A DNA stretch of 54,817 bases, taken from JAIOYV01 sp964388245 (lineage in GTDB: Bacteria > Bacteroidota > Bacteroidia > Bacteroidales > M50B96). The position numbers and the translations under genes are program-made. The notes beneath the pieces are model-generated. The model ran no database searches and had not been told where the DNA came from. It saw only the letters and a list, made by a program, of their open reading frames with translations. How positions within the stretch are numbered: position 1 is the first letter of the stretch; each line of letters starts with the position of its first letter. Below are positions 47,985 to 54,817 of this stretch, in pieces. The stretch covers positions 1 to 54,817 of the forward strand of contig CAYLZH010000004.1 of the NCBI GenBank assembly GCA_964388245.1, written 5' to 3'.

Positions 47985-50677
47985 GGTTCTACAACTTTTA
48001 TGGTTTCGCGTAAATGGATATGCTTGCTCGAAGCTCCTATCATGATTCTGAACTCTCCCGGTTCAACAATTCGCTGGAGGTTAATATCGAGCATACTCAA
48101 TAATTCCGGGGTAATCTCAAATGTAATTTGTTTCGATTCGCCAGCTTTCAGATGAATTCGCTGAAAACCTTTGAGCTCCAGCACAGGACGAGCAACTGTG
48201 GCAAACAAATCACGGATGTACAACTGAACAACCTCGTCGCCAGAATATGCCCCCGTATTCGAAAGCATGAAGCTAACTTCAATACTTTCGCTTGCATTGA
48301 TTTCTGTTGTGGACAGATGCATATCGCTGTAAACAAAATCTGTGTAACTCAACCCATATCCAAATGGGTAAAGTGGATGACCTGTCAAGTTCATGTAATC
48401 ATCTCCACGCCCGGTTGGTTTATGATTATAATACAAAGGAAGTTGAGCCTCAGCTACGGGAAAAGTAATTGGCAATCGACCGGCCGGATTGTAATCGCCA
48501 AATAAAACATCGGCAACCGCATGTCCACCTTCATTTCCCGGGTACCAAACATCTAGAATTGCAGGAACATCATTAACCCAATCGTTCATTACAACAGCAC
48601 TACCACCAACAATTACCACAACCATAGGCTTTCCTGTTTTGGCAATTTGTTTGATCATTTCTTCTTGTTTGCCTGGAAGTTTGAGAAGCGCCCTATCTCT
48701 GAATTCGCCTTCATCAATTCCCACCACCACAATAGCAAGCTCACTTGCATCGACCAATTTTACGGCTTCCTTTATTTGTTCATTGTATTGATCTTTAATC
48801 CCGATATTCCAGATTAAATTGAAACGAACATTACCAACGGATTCAAAATATTCAACCTTAATAGTATAAGATTCTCCCTTTTCAAAATGATAGGAAGTAG
48901 TTATGGTTTGTACTGTTTGTTTTTTCCAGTTATCAATAATCAATTCATCGTTGAGGTACAGACGATGGCCATCGTTACCTTTAACACCAATTTCAAAATT
49001 ACCAGTTTTTGGAGCAGTTAGTGTTCCGGTCCAACGAACAGAATAGAAATCGTAATTAATCTTTTCCTTATCCGGTGAAAATAGGGTCCAACTAAAATCA
49101 ATCTTTTTATCTACTCTGGTTAGAACAGGCCTTCCTTCCATCTTTATATTATTGAAGTATTCTCCTAAGAGTCCTGATACAATTTTCCCATTGTAATTAA
49201 CAGTGAAACTCTCCGAAGGAATTGTGGTAAATTGTTTTGCCCGACGACCACAACCCGGTGCATATTTTACCTGGCAGGTTTCACCTACTTTCTCTTCAAT
49301 CCCTTTTAAAATACTAATAGGCGCATTCCCTGGTCCGGAGTATCCTCCTAACCTTGCCTCAACTGCATCATTGCCAATTACGGCAATCCTTCCTATTTCT
49401 TTACTGATTGGTAAAACCTGACTTTCGTTCTCTAATAAAACAATGGATTCAAGCGCAGCTTTTTTTGCAATCTCTTTGTGCTCTGGGTTACCATTCCATT
49501 TGGTCACTTCTTCAACATCCACATATGGATTTTCAAATAAACCAAGCTTAAATTTTGCCCGAAGCACCCTCCGAACAGCATCATCAATGGCAGTTTCATC
49601 AACCATTCCTTTTTCAAAGGCTTCGTAAAAAAGTTGATAATGATTGTATGAAGTTTGAAAAATCACATCCAACCCATTTTCGATGGCTTCCTTGGTCGAT
49701 TCTGCATAATTTTTTGTAGTGAAATGCAGCACATTTGCACCACCTGTTGCACCAGCATCAGAAATTACAAAGCCCTGAAAACCCCACTCGTCTTTCAGTT
49801 TCTGATTTAGCAGCCAATCGTTTGCAGTACATGGTCTGCCATCCAACGAATTGTAAGAAGTCATCACCGACCATGCTCCGGCTTTCTGAAAACATGCTTT
49901 GTATGGTGGAAAATAAACTTCCTCCATTAATCGCTCATTAAAATGAATTGGGTAGCTATCCCGGCCACCTGCACCAGAGTTTGCGACAAAATGCTTTGGT
50001 GTAGCAACCACACCGTTTTTTTCAAATTGAGAAATAAATGAAAGTCCCATCTGGGTAACCAAAAAAGGATCCTCGCCATAGGTTTCTTCAACTCTACCCC
50101 AACGCACATCCCGAGCAATATCCAGTACTGGTGATAAGATTTGTCGGATACCTCTCGATTTTGTTTCCATGGCAATGGCGTGGGCCACATCTGCCATCAA
50201 AGCTGTGTCCCAGGTTGCTGCTAATGCGATAGATTGAGGAAACGCGGTTGCTCCTTTTCTAACCAATCCGTGGAGTGCCTCGTCGAAAGCAATTATTGGA
50301 ATGCCCAAACGAGTTTCTTCCACAAAGTATTTTTGAATATTGTTAATCAGTTTAGCCGTTTCAACCGCCGTTCCACCACCTGAATAATCTAAAAGCTGTT
50401 CGGCCTCATTGCCCGATTTTCCTTTTGTAGCAACCTGAAAGCCAAAAATTCCATTTTTGTAATTTTCCTTCCCATCCGACATATCACCCGGAATCATAAA
50501 CAGTTGCCAGAATTTTTCCTCCAATGTCATTTGCGATAAGAGATTATCTACTCTTTGTTCAATTGGTAGATCGGGATTTTTATAGCTAACATCATCCTTT
50601 TTTTTGCAAGATTGCAATCCTGAAATAACCAGGAAGAAAAACAACAAACCAAATAATCGAGAGGACTTTATAATCAT
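47981..50677 (-). CDS. GH3 family beta-glycosidase with PA14 insert, lipoprotein
   Basis: Retaining exo-beta-glycosidase (beta-glucosidase/xylosidase group). The frame opens at 50755, but the ATG at 50677 gives a lipoprotein signal with lipobox LQSC and is preferred (898 residues). The residues after the Cys are KKKDD, resembling Bacteroidota surface-export signals. The GH3 N-terminal barrel has FDEALHGLV, VRWGRVEETYGEDPF and the nucleophile Asp in GFVISDAGATGG. A PA14 domain (LLGEYFNNIKMEGRP, GVKGNDGHRLYLNDELI) is inserted in the second GH3 domain, which resumes with VGIDEGEFRDR; an Fn3-like domain ends the protein. It lies 10 bp after the NagB-like gene. Xylosidase or glucosidase specificity is undecided. 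Confidence 0.92.
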   Translation of the reverse strand: MIIKSSRLFGLLFFFLVISGLQSCKKKDDVSYKNPDLPIEQRVDNLLSQMTLEEKFWQLFMIPGDMSDGKENYKNGIFGFQVATKGKSGNEAEQLLDYSGGGTAVETAKLINNIQKYFVEETRLGIPIIAFDEALHGLVRKGATAFPQSIALAATWDTALMADVAHAIAMETKSRGIRQILSPVLDIARDVRWGRVEETYGEDPFLVTQMGLSFISQFEKNGVVATPKHFVANSGAGGRDSYPIHFNERLMEEVYFPPYKACFQKAGAWSVMTSYNSLDGRPCTANDWLLNQKLKDEWGFQGFVISDAGATGGANVLHFTTKNYAESTKEAIENGLDVIFQTSYNHYQLFYEAFEKGMVDETAIDDAVRRVLRAKFKLGLFENPYVDVEEVTKWNGNPEHKEIAKKAALESIVLLENESQVLPISKEIGRIAVIGNDAVEARLGGYSGPGNAPISILKGIEEKVGETCQVKYAPGCGRRAKQFTTIPSESFTVNYNGKIVSGLLGEYFNNIKMEGRPVLTRVDKKIDFSWTLFSPDKEKINYDFYSVRWTGTLTAPKTGNFEIGVKGNDGHRLYLNDELIIDNWKKQTVQTITTSYHFEKGESYTIKVEYFESVGNVRFNLIWNIGIKDQYNEQIKEAVKLVDASELAIVVVGIDEGEFRDRALLKLPGKQEEMIKQIAKTGKPMVVVIVGGSAVVMNDWVNDVPAILDVWYPGNEGGHAVADVLFGDYNPAGRLPITFPVAEAQLPLYYNHKPTGRGDDYMNLTGHPLYPFGYGLSYTDFVYSDMHLSTTEINASESIEVSFMLSNTGAYSGDEVVQLYIRDLFATVARPVLELKGFQRIHLKAGESKQITFEITPELLSMLDINLQRIVEPGEFRIMIGASSKHIHLRETIKVVEP

Positions 50678-50687
50678 GTTATTTCTT

Positions 50688-53015
50688 TTATGAATTAATA
50701 CTCCCTTCCATGGATTTCTCCAATTCGCGAGCTTGAGATAGAAAAGTTTGCACATCCATTTCCCGAAAAAAAACCATACCGTGGCAACCTCTTAGGCGTG
50801 GATGTTCGTTTTCGTAGAAATAGTTTTTCCCTAATAAAAGTTGGATTTGCTTAAACTGGTCGATCCAAATCTTTTGAGCTAGTTTAGAGAATTTTCCATC
50901 TAATGCATAGCTTGGAAAACTGGCTTCGACCTGGCTCAGATAACAATTAGAAAAAGCATTGTCGAGTGAGGATAAAGAGTTGAGTGATACAGGAACAAAA
51001 ACTTCTGCCTCCGCAGGATGAAACTTATACCACACGTTTCGGTAGCCATAAATTTTCAGGTTACTTAAATCTTCCTCCTCCGACCAAAGTCGAACAGCAT
51101 CAGCAACGGCTTGCAGTACTTTGTAGTGTGTGTCTGGTCCACTACCCTCGGGATCGAGTGCCAGACTAATGATAGTTGGTTTGGTTCTTCTAAACTCTTC
51201 CAAAATTGGGATAACATCCCGTCCACGTTGTGGTTGTTCCGTAAAAATATCTCCGGTGTAAAATTTCAAGCGCAGGTGTTTTACATTCTTCACTTGTACT
51301 CCAAAATGAGCCCAAACCAACTCCTCCTCAAATTCACGAATCCTTCCTTTTAATAATTGGATTTTTGTTGGATTTTTCTCGCCATCATAACTGTTGGCCA
51401 GAATATCTAATACTTCTGTGATTTTCTGTGTTAACTCTCCAGTGTTGGTTAATTCGTAAATCTCCACCAAGTCTCTGATCAAACGATGACACAAACCCCT
51501 TTGGCGTTCCATGGGTTCTCCTGAAGCCACCTTGTCATGAAAATGTGATACATCTTTGTCTCTTTTTAGTTTGAAACCATGCTTGAAAAAATTAGGATAT
51601 TCTAACATTTGAATTTGACCGGATTCTATAAACATTTGGGCATCCATTAGGATATCACTCATGAAGTTATTGGTAACTGCAGTGAAGCCTGAGGTCATTA
51701 TGCCAAAAGTAAATGAATTGGATTCGCCCCTAAGTTCATGGCTGATATGCGGAAAGATACCCAGCATAATGTCATCGTGGTGAGGACCGGTATGGTAGTA
51801 ACGTTGGTTTTGAGATATTTCCATACCATAAAACAATTTCTTTTTAACCGATTCGATCACTTGAACCACTGTATCGATCGAAACATTGGGTATGAGAGAA
51901 CACCATTTATCTTCCTTCAAATCATCATTTGTAATATGATGACCATAACAGTTATTCTTCTGGCATAAGTCGATAATTGCGCGTTCCGTTTTTTCGAAAG
52001 TCCAATTACCACTTGTATAATAAGCTTTAATGGAATCTTCAAGTTTGGTGGCAGCACTCTTAGTTATATAAAAGCGGCCTTTATTAAGCGAATGCAGAAC
52101 AGTAGCCGGATATTGGTTTGAAGCCTTTTGCTCCAGGGCATTTTTAACAACCTCAGCCTTGGCTTCACCAGCAGCCATAATGATCGCAACTGTATCGGGA
52201 TTATAAATAATCGTTTGCAATCCAATGGTAATAACCAGGCGATTTTTTGAAACTTCAATTCCACCTAAATCACCTGCAGCAACCGCCTGGGTTTCGAAAT
52301 TTGTTTCAGTTAATCGTGTGGTTGAGAAATGATCAGATCCGCGGGTATTGAATGCTATATGACCGTCCGGGCCAATACCGCCAAGAAAAAAACCAATACC
52401 ACCTAGGTCACGAATCTTTTGTTCGTATTCCGAACACCATTCATCAATCATAAGGATGGACTCCTGTTGCTTTCTCTCGAACGCTGTTTTTGCTTCTCGG
52501 TAACGCAAACTCAAATCAACTTTATGATCCGGGAAAATCTCTTGAAAACTTGCACCGTCTGCCAAAGGAAGTTGTTCAGCATTGATTAGCATTGCATTTT
52601 GGAGATCAAGTCCAAAACCCTTGATGTAATATTCATTTACATACCAGGCAAAACTGTTTTTTTGTTCTGAGCTAATCGGATAAAACTCATCAATCTGCAC
52701 GAACTTTAAATTGCCTAAATCAGGTTTGCACCTTTTGTCCAGTCCGTATTTGTCGCAAAGATTGTTCACCTTCTCGCTACCCCAGTTTTGTACGATATAA
52801 CTGGTCCATTTAATAAAATGCTCGGGTGTTTTTCCGGTAGGCAGACTTACTACACCGTCTGGATTCAACAATACCCACTCGATAAAACGCAAAGCCGTTA
52901 ACAGTCCAAGCTGCGGAAAATTATCCACCGTAACATAAGGCATTTGGGTGCTCATGTCTGGTTGACCTGATAGCGCTATAAATTTTTGTTCAACTGGGCT
53001 AAAATTGTAATTCAT
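50688..53015 (-). CDS. Glucosamine-6-phosphate deaminase-like protein fused to PIG-L domain
   Basis: Cytoplasmic two-domain protein of 775 residues. The N-terminal NagB-like domain (1 to about 335) has LPTGKTPEHFI, IDEFYP (Asp109-Glu110) and GGIGPDGHIAFN at 212-223. NagB converts glucosamine-6-phosphate to fructose-6-phosphate and ammonia. The C-terminal domain (about 395-700) carries PHHDDIML at 411-418, the metal motif of the PIG-L/LmbE de-N-acetylase family, and later LALDPEGSGPDTHYK. The fusion could join removal of an N-acetyl group to deamination (inference). Similar fusions are common in Bacteroidota. It lies 46 bp after fucK, pointing to an amino sugar and fucose from the same substrate. 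Confidence 0.87.
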   Translation of the reverse strand: MNYNFSPVEQKFIALSGQPDMSTQMPYVTVDNFPQLGLLTALRFIEWVLLNPDGVVSLPTGKTPEHFIKWTSYIVQNWGSEKVNNLCDKYGLDKRCKPDLGNLKFVQIDEFYPISSEQKNSFAWYVNEYYIKGFGLDLQNAMLINAEQLPLADGASFQEIFPDHKVDLSLRYREAKTAFERKQQESILMIDEWCSEYEQKIRDLGGIGFFLGGIGPDGHIAFNTRGSDHFSTTRLTETNFETQAVAAGDLGGIEVSKNRLVITIGLQTIIYNPDTVAIIMAAGEAKAEVVKNALEQKASNQYPATVLHSLNKGRFYITKSAATKLEDSIKAYYTSGNWTFEKTERAIIDLCQKNNCYGHHITNDDLKEDKWCSLIPNVSIDTVVQVIESVKKKLFYGMEISQNQRYYHTGPHHDDIMLGIFPHISHELRGESNSFTFGIMTSGFTAVTNNFMSDILMDAQMFIESGQIQMLEYPNFFKHGFKLKRDKDVSHFHDKVASGEPMERQRGLCHRLIRDLVEIYELTNTGELTQKITEVLDILANSYDGEKNPTKIQLLKGRIREFEEELVWAHFGVQVKNVKHLRLKFYTGDIFTEQPQRGRDVIPILEEFRRTKPTIISLALDPEGSGPDTHYKVLQAVADAVRLWSEEEDLSNLKIYGYRNVWYKFHPAEAEVFVPVSLNSLSSLDNAFSNCYLSQVEASFPSYALDGKFSKLAQKIWIDQFKQIQLLLGKNYFYENEHPRLRGCHGMVFFREMDVQTFLSQARELEKSMEGSINS

Positions 53016-53061
53016 GATTGGTTTTGTTATTCTTTACGATGCTTATGTTTTTTAATAATTA

Positions 53062-54456
53062 TTACTGTGGATTTATGTACTCCCATTGATAATCTACGTT
53101 TTGACGTGCTTCATTTGGAGAATTATTAATTCCCAAACCAGCAAAAGCGAACATTGCAGCTCCCAACACAGTAGTTTCCGTATGATTGATCAGCTTTACG
53201 GGAATATTTAAACAATTAGCACGCAGTTGATTCCATAATTGGTTTTTCGAACCTCCTCCTACAACCACAAGCGACTTTGCAGTAAAATCGCCAAGTTTTT
53301 CCAGAACCTCCAGACTATCTTTGGTTTTTCGAGCAAGCGCTTCAAGAGCTGCTCGATAAATATCTTCCCGTTTTGCATTTATCCGAAGACCAGCGATTAC
53401 GCCATTTTCGTTCAAAAAATCAATACCGAAATCAAGTTTCCCCTTTGATGCTTTTTCAGCTTCAGCAATCATAGTTTCATAAATGTTCGGAAGGTCCATT
53501 TCACTGTGATAAAACATCTTCTTGATCCATTCCAAAATACCAGAACCGAGCCATTGTATTCCTGGATTGAAAAGTCCATTAACAGCATCCATTTCAATGG
53601 TTACACCTTGTTCTAAAAAAGCTTTGGACGTTTGCTCCTTTGGTGTTCTGGCCATTAGTATTTCCCAAGTGCCGGACCTGAGGACTGATTCGTTTTCTCC
53701 TACCCCCGAACCGAAAAGTGCAAATTGAGTATCGTGTCCGCATACTACAACTGGGATGTTTTTTTGCAAACCAGTTTCCTTCGATGCAGATTCATGGATT
53801 TTTCCAATAATAGTTCCTGGTTCAACCATTGGAGGGAACTTTTCGTCGATTCCAATTGTTTGGAAAATCTCTTTTGAAAACTTCCGATTGTGAATATCAC
53901 AAAGCATCGATGTGCCTGCAATGGTTGTATCGTTAACAAATTCACAACATAACTTATGGATCAGGAGCGACGGCATAAAAACAAAATGTTCCATCTGCTC
54001 CAAAACATCAGGTTTGTTTTCCTTGAACCAAATAAGCTTGTTAATGGTATTGAAACTAAAGACATTTACTCCGGCTATTGAATATAACTTATCAAGAGAA
54101 ATGTACTTGTCCATATTATCCAATACAGGCTGGGTGCGCTGGCAGGCCCACGAAATTACAGGGTAAAGCATCTCTCCAGTCTTCGACATTGTTGCACCAT
54201 CAACGCCAAACGTTGTAACAGTAACGGCAACAATTGTCCGTTTGTCAATCTTGGCAAGGATAGCTTTAGTTGTGGTTTTTAATTTTTCCCAAATTTCTTC
54301 CACGTCCCAGATTAATCCTCCAGAATAACTCGGATCTACTTGGGTATTGTTAGGTAATGACTTTTGGGCAATAATCTTCCCCTTTTCATCAACCGCAACC
54401 GAACGTACATTGGTTGCACCACAATCAAGAACTATGACTAATTTACTTTGCATCAC
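53062..54456 (-). CDS. fucK: L-fuculokinase
   Basis: FGGY-family kinase phosphorylating L-fuculose to L-fuculose-1-phosphate. It follows E. coli FucK closely along its length: LDCGATNVRSVAVDEKGKI near the start, VTTFGVDGA, SFNTINKLIWFKENKP, AGTSMLCDIHNRKFS, GHDTQFALFGSGVGENE, SGTWEILMAR, GIQWLGSGILEWIKK, VVGGGSKNQLWNQ and the end VDYQWEYINPQ. Length 464 (E. coli 482). Two initial Met codons are possible. It lies 158 bp after fucI. Fuculose-1-phosphate aldolase is not in the window. Confidence 0.94.
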   Translation of the reverse strand: MMQSKLVIVLDCGATNVRSVAVDEKGKIIAQKSLPNNTQVDPSYSGGLIWDVEEIWEKLKTTTKAILAKIDKRTIVAVTVTTFGVDGATMSKTGEMLYPVISWACQRTQPVLDNMDKYISLDKLYSIAGVNVFSFNTINKLIWFKENKPDVLEQMEHFVFMPSLLIHKLCCEFVNDTTIAGTSMLCDIHNRKFSKEIFQTIGIDEKFPPMVEPGTIIGKIHESASKETGLQKNIPVVVCGHDTQFALFGSGVGENESVLRSGTWEILMARTPKEQTSKAFLEQGVTIEMDAVNGLFNPGIQWLGSGILEWIKKMFYHSEMDLPNIYETMIAEAEKASKGKLDFGIDFLNENGVIAGLRINAKREDIYRAALEALARKTKDSLEVLEKLGDFTAKSLVVVGGGSKNQLWNQLRANCLNIPVKLINHTETTVLGAAMFAFAGLGINNSPNEARQNVDYQWEYINPQ

Positions 54457-54469
54457 CTCATCGTTCTTT

Positions 54470-54600
54470 AAATTTCAAACTCAATATCCAAAATCCAAAT
54501 AAATTACAAATTTCAATTATCAAATAAATAACAAACACTAAAATTAAATATCTCAAATGGTTTTGGATTTAAAATTGTAATTTATTCGTTTTTATCATTT
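54470..54600. other. AT-rich intergenic stretch between fucI and fucK
   Basis: No gene is seen. The stretch is about 85% A/T with repeated short words (ATCCAAA, AAATTACAA, TAAATA) and a partly inverted pair, TAAATTACAAATTT and AAAATTGTAATTTA. It resembles AT-rich dispersed spacer repeats. No -7 box for fucK is clear. Confidence 0.4.
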
Positions 54601-54614
54601 GATTTTTAATGCTT

Positions 54615-54817
54615 CTACAAATATAGTGGTCCATAATTAGCACATGCCCGATAGTCAGCACCTTCTTTATCCTGCCCATGCATTGACCAGGCTGCCGGAC
54701 GAAAAATATGATCTTCCTCGATATTATGCATGTTAACCGGGGTTCGCAACATAGATGCCAGCGTAATTAAGTCAGCACCAATATGTCCATAACTTGAAGC
54801 ACAATGGTTTGCGCCCC
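54615..54817 (-). CDS. fucI: L-fucose isomerase, C-terminal fragment
   Basis: The last 66 residues of a minus-strand gene that continues past the right edge. In frame it reads GANHCASSYGHIGADLITLA, then MLRTPVNMHNIEEDHIFRP and finally DYRACANYGPLYL, matching the C-terminus of L-fucose isomerase (FucI), which converts L-fucose to L-fuculose. The stop is TAG at 54615-54617. It is the first step of the pathway continued by fucK. Confidence 0.9.
   Translation of the reverse strand, partial: GANHCASSYGHIGADLITLASMLRTPVNMHNIEEDHIFRPAAWSMHGQDKEGADYRACANYGPLYL

Overview
The window looks like Bacteroidota DNA. It is AT-rich, has TAnnTTTG-type promoter boxes, LytTR two-component proteins, many lipoprotein hydrolases, and two proteins with a C-terminal type IX secretion (T9SS) sorting tail. 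Gene content (sulfatases, several fucosidase families, TPR-LuxR regulator) suggests a marine or sediment member of the Bacteroidia, perhaps Marinilabiliales/Prolixibacteraceae. That placement is inference only.

Region 1 (1-6836, plus strand) is an export operon: TolC-like outer membrane protein (its start codon begins one base before the window), HlyD/MacA-type adaptor, MacB-type ATPase and MacB/FtsX-type permease. A hairpin terminator (4726-4763) follows. A large imperfect palindrome with six CATAT half-sites (4894-4962) precedes an overlapping LytS-type histidine kinase and LytTR response regulator.

Region 2 (6999-54817, all minus strand) is one long glycan-degradation locus, read right to left. 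It begins with monosaccharide catabolism: the tail of L-fucose isomerase (fucI), L-fuculokinase (fucK) and a NagB-like/PIG-L fusion. Next come GH3 (with PA14), an unassigned beta-propeller glycosidase-like protein, GH172 (DUF2961), a GH141-like beta-helix protein, a sulfatase split by an in-frame TGA, a second sulfatase, a short GH29, GH95 and GH43. Then follow a giant T9SS-exported CotH/lamin-tail protein, a GH30 whose leader resembles that of the GH20, a T9SS-exported peptide-N-glycosidase F-like enzyme, GH20, a long GH29, a frameshifted sialate-O-acetylesterase, an alpha/beta esterase, two sulfatases, a GH78-like enzyme, a truncated DUF1016 gene, another GH30 and a GH92 alpha-mannosidase. 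A TPR/LuxR-type membrane regulator closes the locus.

Together the set fits release and stepwise breakdown of sulfated, fucose-rich, acetylated N-glycans or related glycoconjugates. PNGase would cut glycan from protein at the surface; sulfatases and esterases would remove decorations; GH29/GH95/GH141 would remove fucose, GH92 mannose and GH20 N-acetylhexosamine; the released fucose and amino sugar would enter via FucI/FucK and the NagB-like protein. No SusC/SusD pair is visible here; one may lie beyond the right edge.

Structural points of note: two genes are broken by single-base changes (frameshift near 19472, TGA at 41720-41722); two REP-like palindromic clusters (11317-11425 and 41076-41187) bracket about 30 kb of the locus; and the PNGase and neighbouring GH30 share a near-identical promoter with an AGTGT-N7-ACACT inverted repeat.
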